14,534 bases of DNA from Sulfurimonas sp. (GCA_021161305.1 JAGHAW010000034.1:1-14534), one strand, 5' to 3'; counted from the first letter of the stretch, positions 1 to 6,934 are shown. Translations and numbers: made by a program. The notes: generated by a model from the sequence alone, not told the origin.

Positions 1-185
1 GTAAATTCTTTTTGAGATTTTTTTTCACTTGTGGAAACAAAAAAACCAATAGGTGTACTTGACCTTAAATTATATCCTGTTGAACTTATAACATAAAACG
101 GTCGATTAGAATATTGTTCATGACCTTTACTGCATTCTTCATCACCTAAATCAACCATTCAAATTGAATATTGCTTAATTTCCAT
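1..185 (-). pseudogene. MazF/PemK-family toxin, 5' part only, interrupted by in-frame TGA
   Basis: The minus strand from the ATG at 185-183 encodes a protein that runs off the left edge of the window, so only about 61 codons are visible. After the first eight residues (MEIKQYSI) there is a TGA at 161-159, directly followed by an ATG and a continuous frame reading MVDLGDEECSKGHEQ, then NRPFYVISS and STPIGFFVS. The order 'Y.IW.VDLG ... RP..VIS ... S.TPI' is that of MazF/PemK endoribonuclease toxins, which cut mRNA. Family members usually have Trp where the TGA lies, so one G-to-A change from TGG explains the stop. The upstream ATG has a good ribosome site (AAGGAAG, ending about 6 bases before it), while the ATG at 158 has none. 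This supports 185 as the ancestral start and a broken gene. A product starting at 158 would lack the first beta strand. A partner antitoxin is not visible upstream and could lie beyond the edge. A sequencing error at base 160 remains possible. Confidence 0.6.
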
Positions 186-202
186 GTTTATCTTCCTTTT
201 AG

Positions 203-270
203 ACATAACGACTGAAGATAGCCGATAAGTCGCCGTGAGGCTACTTATTGGATACTCTGTTTTGTTATAT
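203..270 (-). other. attC-like integron recombination site (candidate)
   Basis: The ends carry complementary seven-base boxes: ACATAAC at 203-209 and GTTATAT at 264-270, pairing at six of seven positions, like the R boxes (AAC...GTT) of attC sites. Inside them lie two 12-base sides with only scattered pairing. The centre is a 13-base stem, 222-234 with 239-251 (11 of 13 matched), closed by a GTGA loop. The 68-base length is within the usual attC range. Read on the minus strand, the presumed cut point (between G and TT of the box at 209-203) lies about 23 bases before the toxin start at 185, the normal place for a cassette gene. No integrase and no second site are in the window, and the boxes depart from the consensus at one position each. 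It could instead be an unrelated palindromic repeat. Confidence 0.42.
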
Positions 271-320
271 CTTTTTACTACACATGCCAAGAACTCTACA
301 TGCATAGCATTAATATATTA

Positions 321-370
321 GACTCCCAGTCAAGCTGAGAGTGACGGTTTCAAGTTGAGGGTGATGGTTT
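321..370. repeat. palindromic intergenic repeat with a tandem 20-base duplication
   Basis: Bases 331-350 and 351-370 are tandem copies of a 20-mer with 17 identities; all three differences are transitions. The left part, 321-347, folds as an imperfect hairpin (CTCCCAG and CTGAGAG around TCAAG). The shape, an inverted CTCAG-type stem around a CAAG core followed by GTGACGG, resembles the widespread palindromic intergenic repeat whose common form reads like TCCTCAATCAAGTTGAGGA followed by TGACG. That resemblance is from memory and has not been searched. The element sits between the toxin remnant and the hemerythrin promoter. No coding potential was seen. Confidence 0.5.
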
Positions 371-385
371 TATTGATTTATAATA

Positions 386-413
386 TTTTGTATTTAGATT
401 ATTTGTATATAAT
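386..413 (+). promoter_or_regulatory. candidate promoter for the hemerythrin operon
   Basis: A perfect TATAAT lies at 408-413. A weak TTTTGT at 386-391 is 16 bases upstream. The surrounding DNA is T-rich, as is common for Campylobacterota sigma70 promoters, in which the -10 box carries most of the signal. The predicted transcript would begin near 420, about 20 bases before the ATG at 442, leaving room for the AAAGAGGG ribosome site at 426-433. Confidence 0.4.
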
Positions 414-441
414 AACGCGATTATTAAAGAGGGTATAAATT

Positions 442-882
442 ATGAGTTCGATTAAAGAATTTTTAACAGCAGACCATAGTAGATGTGATGAGCTTTTTGC
501 TGTGATGGAAGATAAGGCTATGGTTTCTCTTGGCGATGCCAAAGCAGCGTGTGAAGAGTTTAAAGATGCGACAGAGAGACACTTCCAGATGGAAGAGCGT
601 GTTATGTTTAAAGAGTTTGAAGAAAAAACAGGCATGACAGAGGGTCCTACTTCTATGATGAGACATGAACATACTCAGATGAGAAACTTAACAAAACAGA
701 TGTGTGAAGCCATAGATGATAACAATAGTGACAGATTTTTTGGTTTAACAGAGACTCTCATGATTTTGCTTCAGCAACACAATATGAAAGAGGAGCAGAT
801 GCTCTATCCTTTGGCACAGCAACATTTAAATGCAGAGTCTGATGAGGTTGTAGAGATGATGCAATCTATGACAGTTCAATAA
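442..882 (+). CDS. bacterial hemerythrin (HHE domain protein)
   Basis: A 146-residue single-domain hemerythrin, a four-helix bundle holding a non-heme di-iron site that binds O2 and, in some homologues, NO. The iron ligand pattern is complete: H12 in the first helix (ADHSRCDE), H47-x3-E51 (RHFQMEE), H75 and H77 in RHEH, and H113-x3-E117 (QQHNMKEE) followed by LYP. The length matches stand-alone bacterial hemerythrins. There is no signal peptide, so the protein is cytoplasmic. The start is supported by AAAGAGGG ending eight bases before the ATG. It is the first gene of an apparent operon, 15 bases before a polytopic membrane protein. The pairing suggests O2 or NO delivery or scavenging at the membrane in a microaerophile. 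The fold is secure; the ligand and physiological role are not readable from sequence. Confidence 0.93.
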   Translation: MSSIKEFLTADHSRCDELFAVMEDKAMVSLGDAKAACEEFKDATERHFQMEERVMFKEFEEKTGMTEGPTSMMRHEHTQMRNLTKQMCEAIDDNNSDRFFGLTETLMILLQQHNMKEEQMLYPLAQQHLNAESDEVVEMMQSMTVQ

Positions 883-897
883 GCTTAGGTATTATAA

Positions 898-2187
898 GTG
901 GATTTTAATGGCTTATCAATGGATCAAGCACCGCCAATATCGGCACCGCTTAGATTTTATCTTGTAGCCCCAGTCTTTGGAATTATTGCTGGTTTTATGA
1001 TTCTTTTTAGTAGTGTAGATATGCTAAGCAGTAGATATTCAATGGATAGTGTCGTTATTACACATGCTATAACTATCGGTTTTTTGGGTTTTGTAATGCT
1101 TGGTTCTTTAACTCAGATGTTACCTGTTTTAGCGGGTGTTGTGATTCCAAAAGTTGATGCTATATCAAAGATCTCATTTGGGCTTTTAGTGGTTGGTGTT
1201 TTGACAATGCTACTTGGTTTAATGGGTGAAAGTACGCTCTTTAACATCATATCACTTCTCTCTTTGGGTGTAGGTTTTACACTTATGATAGGTGTGATTG
1301 TCTTAGCCATTTTAAAAGTTAAAAATTTCAATGCTACAGTAAAAGCGATGAGTACAAGTCTTGTTTTTGCCTCTCTTGTGGTTATTATGGGGCTGTTCTT
1401 ACTTCTTACATATATAGATAATGATTTTGCAGAGTATAGATATGTGGTTGCAAATATACATAGTGTTTGGGGTATATTTGGTTTTGGGGGTATCTTGATA
1501 ATAGGCGTAACTTTTCAGGTTTTACCTATGTTCTATGTTGCTCCGAGATTTAAACAGTTTTGTAAAAAAAGAGTAGTCTGGATTATAAGTTTTGGACTTG
1601 TTTTATGGCTTTTTTTAAATATCTATTTCGATGCTTATTCATACCTTGCAAAAATTTGGATAGCACTTTTTTTCTGGGCTTTTGCCACTACGGTTTGGAA
1701 AAAGTTAAACCTTCGTCGTCGTCCCATCAGTGATGTAACGGTTTGGTATTGGAGAGTTTCAAGTATCTTTTTAACTTTAGGTTCATTTTTCTGGGTTTTT
1801 GATGACTACTTTGATAACCAATATACCGTGCTTGTTGGTCTCTTTATCGGAGGTGGTTTTATCTTTGCTATTATGGTTGGTATGTTATATAAAATAGTGC
1901 CGTTTTTAGTTTGGTTTCATCTAAATGCTATGGGCTATATGACGATTCCTACTATCAATGAGATGATAAATAAACGATTAGCAAAATTGCAGTTCATCCT
2001 GCTTATGCTCTCGTTTTTTGGTTTTGTTATAACATTTTTTTATTCACAATTTTTAGAGATTTCAGCTATCTGTTTTATCTCAAGTATGATGCTTTTAGAG
2101 TACAATATTATTGCACCTGTTCTACTCTATATGAAAATTAAAAAAACAAAACCAGATTTTGATATGAGTGCATTTGCAACTTCTTAG
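898..2187 (+). CDS. polytopic membrane protein, NnrS / heme-copper-oxidase-like, uncharacterised
   Basis: A 429-residue very hydrophobic protein with about 11-12 predicted membrane helices and no signal peptide. The GTG start at 898 is chosen because AGGT lies eight bases upstream; the next Met (codon 8) has no comparable site. Histidines sit inside helices: H56 (THAITIGFLGF), H188 (IHSVWGIFGFGG) and H341 (LVWFHLN). Glycine-rich helices end in similar motifs: Q73MLP, Q207VLP and K332IVP. This pattern recalls NnrS-type NO-response proteins and heme-copper oxidase subunit I, and I also know it loosely as an unnamed proteobacterial family beginning 'APP.S.PLRF'. The oxidase hallmark set (six His, CuB site) is not present, so it is not a terminal oxidase. 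Its place after a hemerythrin fits a role in O2 or NO handling, possibly heme-binding. Function is unproven; membrane topology is secure. Confidence 0.8.
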   Translation: MDFNGLSMDQAPPISAPLRFYLVAPVFGIIAGFMILFSSVDMLSSRYSMDSVVITHAITIGFLGFVMLGSLTQMLPVLAGVVIPKVDAISKISFGLLVVGVLTMLLGLMGESTLFNIISLLSLGVGFTLMIGVIVLAILKVKNFNATVKAMSTSLVFASLVVIMGLFLLLTYIDNDFAEYRYVVANIHSVWGIFGFGGILIIGVTFQVLPMFYVAPRFKQFCKKRVVWIISFGLVLWLFLNIYFDAYSYLAKIWIALFFWAFATTVWKKLNLRRRPISDVTVWYWRVSSIFLTLGSFFWVFDDYFDNQYTVLVGLFIGGGFIFAIMVGMLYKIVPFLVWFHLNAMGYMTIPTINEMINKRLAKLQFILLMLSFFGFVITFFYSQFLEISAICFISSMMLLEYNIIAPVLLYMKIKKTKPDFDMSAFATS

Positions 2188-2200
2188 GAGAGTATAGAGA

Positions 2201-2716
2201 GTGAAAAATATTATTTTAATCGGATTTATGGGTGTAGGAAAGGGTAGTGTAGCTCGTGAAGTTATAAAACATTCCAACTACATTGCCATAGATACAGATG
2301 ACCTTGTAGAGAGTATGACAAACAAAAAAATCAAGGCTATTTTTGAGGATGAGGGTGAGAGTTACTTCCGAGAGTTGGAGAAAAATCTTTCTACTTGGCT
2401 TGAAAATAGTGTGAGTGATACTTTGATTTCTACAGGTGGTGGATTTTACAAAGTGAAAAACTTAAAAAAAATTGGAATTGTAGTTCTTTTAGACTCTCCT
2501 TTTGATGCTATAATTAAAAGAATAAAAGAGCATCCAAATGCAGCAAAAAAACTCAAAAAGAGACCACTCTTGCAAGATTTGAAAAAAGCCAAAGAGTTGT
2601 ACAGACAGAGACGACCAGAGTATCTTGAACTGGCTGATATTGTTATAGATGTAACAGATAAAAGTGCATTAAATTGCTCAAAAGAACTTCTAAAAAAGGT
2701 AAAAAAATATGCGTAA
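2201..2716 (+). CDS. aroK: shikimate kinase
   Basis: A 171-residue cytoplasmic P-loop kinase that phosphorylates shikimate with ATP in the chorismate (aromatic amino acid) pathway. Visible motifs are the P-loop G8FMGVGKGS, D31-T32-D33 (Mg and shikimate), R57 in YFRELE, the G79GG shikimate loop, the lid arginine in KKRPLL (R121), and a late RQRRPEYLELAD segment. Length matches the family. The GTG start at 2201 has AGGAG about ten bases upstream, overlapping the end of the previous gene's stop region. One oddity: the residue after the P-loop lysine is Gly, not Ser/Thr, so the loop reads GKGS as in adenylate kinases (GKGT) rather than GKS/GKT. The 3' end overlaps the next gene by eight bases, which implies translational coupling. 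Confidence 0.93.
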   Translation: MKNIILIGFMGVGKGSVAREVIKHSNYIAIDTDDLVESMTNKKIKAIFEDEGESYFRELEKNLSTWLENSVSDTLISTGGGFYKVKNLKKIGIVVLLDSPFDAIIKRIKEHPNAAKKLKKRPLLQDLKKAKELYRQRRPEYLELADIVIDVTDKSALNCSKELLKKVKKYA

Positions 2717-3140
2717 ATTTTTAATATATATAGTACTTGCATTTGCTACGACTGCGATGGCAGCAAATATAAGCTGGGCAAAAGATTATGAGAGTGGAAT
2801 GAAACTGGCAAAGGCACAAAATAAGCCTGTTCTATTTGTTGTATCTCGAGATACTTGTAAATATTGTGTAATACTAAAAGATACAACTTTTAAAGATAAA
2901 ACAGTTGTAAAAGCATTAGATAGAGACTATGTCTCAATCATAGCTCAAGTTGATGAGCATGATTATATACCAAAAGAGTTGTATGCCCCTGGTTTGCCTA
3001 CTATATGGTTTTTACTTCCAGATGGTACGCCAATGTTTCAACCAATAATGGGTATGGTTAAATCAAAAGACTTTTTAGAAGCTTTGGCAACTGTAAAAAC
3101 AGAGTTTGATACTCTAAATAAGGGAGTAAAAACGAAATGA
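2709..3140 (+). CDS. secreted thioredoxin-fold protein (Thioredoxin_7/DUF255-like)
   Basis: A 143-residue protein with an N-terminal signal peptide (MRKFL, then a hydrophobic stretch ending TTAMA-A, probable cleavage after residue 18), so it is likely periplasmic. The mature part has a thioredoxin fold: KPVLFVVSRDTCKYC with the redox pair C50 and C53, and the cis-proline loop GLPTIWFL (P97) preceding DGTP. It most resembles small periplasmic thioredoxin-like proteins with SxxxCxxC-type active sites, used in disulfide reduction or cytochrome c maturation; no specific substrate can be assigned. Its start lies inside the aroK end (eight-base overlap) and its stop overlaps the hisD start (ATGA), so it is translated as the middle gene of three. 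It is unrelated in pathway to both neighbours. Confidence 0.85.
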   Translation: MRKFLIYIVLAFATTAMAANISWAKDYESGMKLAKAQNKPVLFVVSRDTCKYCVILKDTTFKDKTVVKALDRDYVSIIAQVDEHDYIPKELYAPGLPTIWFLLPDGTPMFQPIMGMVKSKDFLEALATVKTEFDTLNKGVKTK

Positions 3141-4429
3141 TTTTTACAAACAGTTCAAAAAATAGTTTTCAAGCAGAGTTTGATGAACTCCTTGGTCGTG
3201 GAAAGATGGATATGGCACAAGTGGGTGCTATAGTTGGAAATATTATTGATGAGATTAAAAAAGATAAAAACAGAGCCTTAAAAGAGCATATTTCAAAGTT
3301 TGATGGCTGGAAACCAAGCAGTGATGAGGATTTGAAAATCTCTACTGAATCAATGGAAAAAGCATATAACAACATTGATGAAAAGTTAAAATCTGCTCTT
3401 CACATGGCTTATGACAGAATCAAAGTTTATCATGAAAAGCAGAAGCCAAAAAGTTGGTTTGATGATGAGCCAAATGGAACTATTTTAGGGCAGAGAGTGA
3501 CTGCTGTTGATAGTGCAGGTCTTTATATCCCCGGTGGTAAAGCAGCTTATCCATCTTCACTTCTTATGAATGTGATTCCAGCTCAAGTTGCAGGAGTTGA
3601 AAATATTGTAGTCTGTACACCAACGCCGGATAATGAACCAAATGAACTTTTACTAGCTGCTTGTCATCTGTGTGGAGTTAGTGAGGTTTATAAGGTTGGA
3701 GGGGCGAGTGCTATCGCTGCTATGGCTTATGGGACTGAAAATATCCCAAAAGTTGATGTTATCACAGGTCCAGGAAATATCTTTGTAGCAACTGCTAAAA
3801 AGATGGTTTTTGGTGATGTAAATATCGACATGATAGCAGGACCAAGTGAGATAGGTGTTTTAGCTGATGATAGTGCAAATGCAAATCACTTAGCCATAGA
3901 TTTGCTCTCACAAGCTGAACATGATGAGATGGCTAGTTCTATTCTTATCACTCCATCACAAAAGTTAGCAGATGAGGTAAAAATAGAGATAGAAAAGTGG
4001 TTACTAAAACTTCCTCGTCAAGAGATTGCCAGAAAGTCTATAGAGGAGCGTGGAGCGATAATTGTTACTAAAAATATGGATGAAGCTATAAAACTTATGA
4101 ATAAAATAGCACCAGAACATTTAGAAGTAGCAACTTCATCTCCCTTTGAACTTCTGCCACTTATAAAACATGCTGGAGCAATATTTTTAGGTCATAACAC
4201 TCCTGAAGCTATTGGTGACTATGTAGCTGGACCTAATCACACTCTTCCAACTGGTGGAACAGCTAAGTTTTACTCTCCACTTGGAGTGGAAAACTTCATG
4301 AAAAAGACTTCTATCATTTCTTTTTCTCACAAAGCTATCAATGAGATAGGAGAAGAGTGTGCTTTAATCGCAAATACAGAGGGTTTAACCGCTCATGAAC
4401 AATCTGTTAGGGTTAGACTTACTAAATAG
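3137..4429 (+). CDS. hisD: histidinol dehydrogenase
   Basis: A 430-residue enzyme catalysing the last two steps of histidine synthesis (L-histidinol to L-histidine, two NAD, Zn-dependent), cytoplasmic. Family motifs appear in order: GLYIPGGKAAYPSS (NAD region), TGPGNIFVATAKK, IAGPSEIGVLAD, SQAEHDE with zinc ligands Q259 and H262, the catalytic pair E327-H328 in APEHLEV, GAIFLG, D361 (zinc) in AIGDYVAGPNHTLPT, and H420 (zinc) in EGLTAHEQS. Numbering agrees almost exactly with E. coli HisD. The ATG at 3137 overlaps the preceding stop (ATGA). It is the last gene of the plus-strand run, and no other his gene is in the window, so the histidine genes are dispersed here. Intact, with no odd residues noted. 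Confidence 0.97.
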   Translation: MIFTNSSKNSFQAEFDELLGRGKMDMAQVGAIVGNIIDEIKKDKNRALKEHISKFDGWKPSSDEDLKISTESMEKAYNNIDEKLKSALHMAYDRIKVYHEKQKPKSWFDDEPNGTILGQRVTAVDSAGLYIPGGKAAYPSSLLMNVIPAQVAGVENIVVCTPTPDNEPNELLLAACHLCGVSEVYKVGGASAIAAMAYGTENIPKVDVITGPGNIFVATAKKMVFGDVNIDMIAGPSEIGVLADDSANANHLAIDLLSQAEHDEMASSILITPSQKLADEVKIEIEKWLLKLPRQEIARKSIEERGAIIVTKNMDEAIKLMNKIAPEHLEVATSSPFELLPLIKHAGAIFLGHNTPEAIGDYVAGPNHTLPTGGTAKFYSPLGVENFMKKTSIISFSHKAINEIGEECALIANTEGLTAHEQSVRVRLTK

Positions 4430-4436
4430 ACTTTTT

Positions 4437-4471
4437 TTCTACATGCCATAGAAACAGCATAGCATGTAGAA
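4437..4471. terminator. hairpin between convergent hisD and TlpA-like genes
   Basis: Perfect ten-base arms TTCTACATGC (4437-4446) and GCATGTAGAA (4462-4471) enclose a 15-base loop in the 45-base gap between two convergent stop codons. A run of seven T precedes the hairpin on the plus strand (4432-4438). No clear U-run follows it on either strand, so it is a candidate bidirectional terminator that lacks the classic tail. Confidence 0.5.
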
Positions 4472-4474
4472 TAT

Positions 4475-4945
4475 TTATAACCCAGCCCACCACATTCTAA
4501 GCCATAGTCCCCAAGTGCTTGTGTAACCGACTTCACTAAAAACCAGATTTTTATCTTTGTCATAAATAAAAGTAGTCGGATAGACAGAGATTTTAAATCT
4601 ATGTGCGATTAAAGCATTCTTGTCCTTGATAACATTAAAAGTAAGAGCATTTTCTTTCATGTATTTTGCTATATCATCTTTATCTGATTTTACTGCAAAA
4701 GTCAGTACTTCGTAATGTTCAGAGATAGTCTCTATATTTGAAGCTTCAACGCTACAAGTAGGACACCAAGTTGCCCAAAAATGAATTAAAATTGGTTTGT
4801 CATTTGGTATAGTTATATTCATTTTTGGTAAAGATTCTTTGTTTAAATCACTACTTTTATATAGGCTTATAAGGTTTGTGATGAGTAGTATAAAAATAAA
4901 AAAGAGTAGTGTTTCTTTTGCGTAGTGTTTGATTTTTTCTTTCAT
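4475..4945 (-). CDS. membrane-anchored thioredoxin-like protein (TlpA/ResA/ScsD type)
   Basis: A 156-residue protein with an N-terminal membrane helix (roughly residues 11-30, LLFFIFILLITNLISL) after a basic start, then a periplasmic thioredoxin domain: PILIHFWATWCPTC with redox C61 and C64, and cis-proline P123 in ISVYPTTFIYD. This is the layout of TlpA, ResA and DsbE/CcmG and of ScsD-type disulfide oxidoreductases, which pass electrons to apocytochromes or protect exported thiols. It is short for the family and ends in an unusual Trp-rich tail (TWGLWLRMWWAGL), as in ScsD-like members. The ribosome site is weak (only AAAG upstream). It lies about 70 bases after the dnaK stop in the same direction, with a hairpin between, and is convergent with hisD. 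Redox role is likely; the substrate is unknown. Confidence 0.86.
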   Translation of the reverse strand: MKEKIKHYAKETLLFFIFILLITNLISLYKSSDLNKESLPKMNITIPNDKPILIHFWATWCPTCSVEASNIETISEHYEVLTFAVKSDKDDIAKYMKENALTFNVIKDKNALIAHRFKISVYPTTFIYDKDKNLVFSEVGYTSTWGLWLRMWWAGL

Positions 4946-4961
4946 TTGTTTAACTTTATTG

Positions 4962-4987
4962 CGTTACACCTCGGGAGAGGTGTAACG
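4962..4987. repeat. perfect palindromic repeat / hairpin downstream of dnaK
   Basis: Eleven-base perfect arms (4962-4972 CGTTACACCTC with 4977-4987 GAGGTGTAACG) close a GGGA loop. The hairpin lies between the dnaK stop (5016) and the start of the TlpA-like gene (4945). As a dnaK terminator it lacks a U-run (CAATAAAG follows on the minus strand). The GC-rich arms stand out against AT-rich surroundings, so a REP-type intergenic palindrome that also works as transcript 3' end protection is plausible. Confidence 0.6.
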
Positions 4988-5015
4988 AGGGAGGGATGCT
5001 AGAGATATTTAGACT

Positions 5016-6902
5016 TTACTCTATCTCAGCGTCTATTACATCGTCCTCTTCTTTTTTCTTTTTCTCATCAGCTTGTGCAGCTTCTGGGTTTTGTTCTTTT
5101 TTGTACATCTCTTCAGCCATCTTATGTGCAGCTTCAGTTAGTGTTTTTACTTTTTCTTCGATAATCTCTTTAGTAGCAGATTCATCTTTTAAAGTCTCTT
5201 TCAGGTCAGTTACAGCAGTTTCGATTTTAGCTTTTTCTTCTGCTTCTATCTTATCAGCCATCTCAGTTAAAGATTTTTCAGTTTGAGCAATAAGTGCATC
5301 AGCTTGATTTCTTAAATCAACTAACTCTTTTCTCTCTGTATCTTTTGCTTTGTTCTCTTCAGCATCTTGAACCATTTTGTTTATCTCTTCTTCACTTAGT
5401 CCTGAAGAACCAGAGATTGTGATTGACTGAGATTTACCAGTACCTTTATCAGTTGAAGAAACTGTAAGGATACCATTTGCATCGATGTCAAAAGTTACTT
5501 CAATTTGAGGTACACCTCTTGGAGCAGCTGGAATATTACCTAATTCAAAAAGACCAAGTGATTTGTTATCTTTAGCGAACTCTCTTTCACCTTGACCAAC
5601 ACTGATAGAAACAGCTGGTTGGTTGTCTTCTGCAGTTGAGAAAACTTGAGATTTTTTAACTGGAATTGTAGTTCCTTTCTCGATGATTTTAGTCATAACT
5701 CCACCAAGAGTTTCGATTCCAAGTGATAAAGGAGTAACATCAAGAAGAAGAACATCTTTAACATCCCCTCTTAAAACACCACCTTGAATAGCAGCACCTG
5801 CAGCAACAACTTCATCAGGGTTTACACCTTTGTTTAGGTCTTTTCCACCAAAGAATTTAGAAACCGCTTCCCCAGCCATTGGAACACGAGTAGAACCACC
5901 AACCATGATAATCTCTTTAATATCATTGTTATCTAAATCTGATTCTTTCATTGCAACTTTAATATGGTCAATAGTCTCTTCAATTAAATCAGAAATCATA
6001 CCTTCAAACTTAGCACGAGTAAGTTTTACAACAAGGTGTTGTGGTCCTGCTTCTGTCATTGTGATAAATGGTAAGTTAATCTCAGTTTCAGTTGCAGAGC
6101 TTAACTCTTTTTTAGCATTTTCAGCTGCATCTTTGAGTCTCTGAAGAGCCATTTTGTCATTTTTAAGATCAATTCCATGAGATGATTTAAAATCACTTGC
6201 TAACATATCAACGATTTTATTATCAAAATCATCTCCACCTAAGAAAGCATTACCATCAGTTGCAAGAACCTCAAAAGTACCATCAGAAATCTCTAAAACT
6301 GTAACATCAAATGTTCCACCACCAAGATCATAAACAAGTACATTTTCTTCAGCTTTACTCTCTAAACCATAAGCAAGTGCAGATGCAGTTGGCTCATTGA
6401 TAATTCTTAGAACATTAAGACCTGCGATAGTACCAGCATCTTTTGTTGCTTTTCTCTGTGCATCATTAAAGTAAGCCGGAACTGTAATAACAGCGTCAGT
6501 TACAGTTGAACCTAAGTAAGTTTCAGCATCCTCTTTTAGTTTGCTAAGAATCTTAGCTGAAATCTCTTGAGGAGTGTAAATCTTACCTGCTACATCAACA
6601 GCTGTTGAACCATCTTTATCTACGATATTGTAAGTTACTTTATCGTGTGCTTCTTTAGCATTTTCCTCATTCATCATTAGACCCATGATTCTCTTGATAG
6701 AAGAGATTGTTTTTTCAGGGTTTGTGATAGCTTGTCTTTTTGCCGGATCACCAACTAAAACATCACCTTTATCTGTGAAAGCCACTACTGATGGAGTTGT
6801 ATTTTTACCCTCTGCATTTGGGATGATTTTCGCTTCGCCACCCTCGTAAACTGCTACACATGAATTTGTTGTTCCTAAATCTATACCTATTACTTTGCTC
6901 AT
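5016..6902 (-). CDS. dnaK: Hsp70 chaperone DnaK
   Basis: A 628-residue cytoplasmic ATP-dependent chaperone that binds exposed hydrophobic segments and works with DnaJ and GrpE. Signature stretches include GIDLGTTNS (residues 6-14), ITVPAYFNDAQRKATKDAG, RIINEPTASALAYG, VYDLGGGTFDVTVLEI, the GGSTRVP signature, and the linker DVLLLDVTPLSLGIET leading to the substrate-binding domain, then a Lys/Glu-rich helical lid ending VIDAEIE. The ATG at 6902 is chosen because AAGGAAA precedes it and because families start at MSKVIGIDLG. An in-frame ATG at 6965 would add 21 residues of low-complexity Asn/Lys/Thr translated from repeat DNA and is rejected. It follows grpE by 194 bases in the same direction. 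The tail lacks the eukaryotic EEVD, as expected for bacteria. No defects seen. Confidence 0.98.
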   Translation of the reverse strand: MSKVIGIDLGTTNSCVAVYEGGEAKIIPNAEGKNTTPSVVAFTDKGDVLVGDPAKRQAITNPEKTISSIKRIMGLMMNEENAKEAHDKVTYNIVDKDGSTAVDVAGKIYTPQEISAKILSKLKEDAETYLGSTVTDAVITVPAYFNDAQRKATKDAGTIAGLNVLRIINEPTASALAYGLESKAEENVLVYDLGGGTFDVTVLEISDGTFEVLATDGNAFLGGDDFDNKIVDMLASDFKSSHGIDLKNDKMALQRLKDAAENAKKELSSATETEINLPFITMTEAGPQHLVVKLTRAKFEGMISDLIEETIDHIKVAMKESDLDNNDIKEIIMVGGSTRVPMAGEAVSKFFGGKDLNKGVNPDEVVAAGAAIQGGVLRGDVKDVLLLDVTPLSLGIETLGGVMTKIIEKGTTIPVKKSQVFSTAEDNQPAVSISVGQGEREFAKDNKSLGLFELGNIPAAPRGVPQIEVTFDIDANGILTVSSTDKGTGKSQSITISGSSGLSEEEINKMVQDAEENKAKDTERKELVDLRNQADALIAQTEKSLTEMADKIEAEEKAKIETAVTDLKETLKDESATKEIIEEKVKTLTEAAHKMAEEMYKKEQNPEAAQADEKKKKEEDDVIDAEIE

Positions 6903-6911
6903 TTTATTTCC

Positions 6912-6934
6912 TTTGTTTTGTTTTGTTTTGTTTG
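6912..6934. repeat. pentanucleotide simple-sequence run upstream of dnaK
   Basis: TTTG, then three exact copies of TTTTG (6916-6930), then TTTG again, on the plus strand. On the dnaK strand this reads as CAAAA units ending just before the AAGGAAA ribosome site, about 10 bases before the ATG. It is an A-rich, unstructured leader that may favour ribosome loading. Slippage here would change only leader length, since the run is outside the chosen reading frame. Confidence 0.75.

Noticed and set aside
399..672. Minus-strand open frames across the hemerythrin gene
   Set aside because: They are antisense to a gene with complete iron ligands and show no family features or ribosome site.
4996..5286. 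Plus-strand Ser/Phe-rich open frame over the dnaK 3' end
   Set aside because: It is the complement of the Lys/Glu-rich DnaK lid; low-complexity composition explains the open frame.
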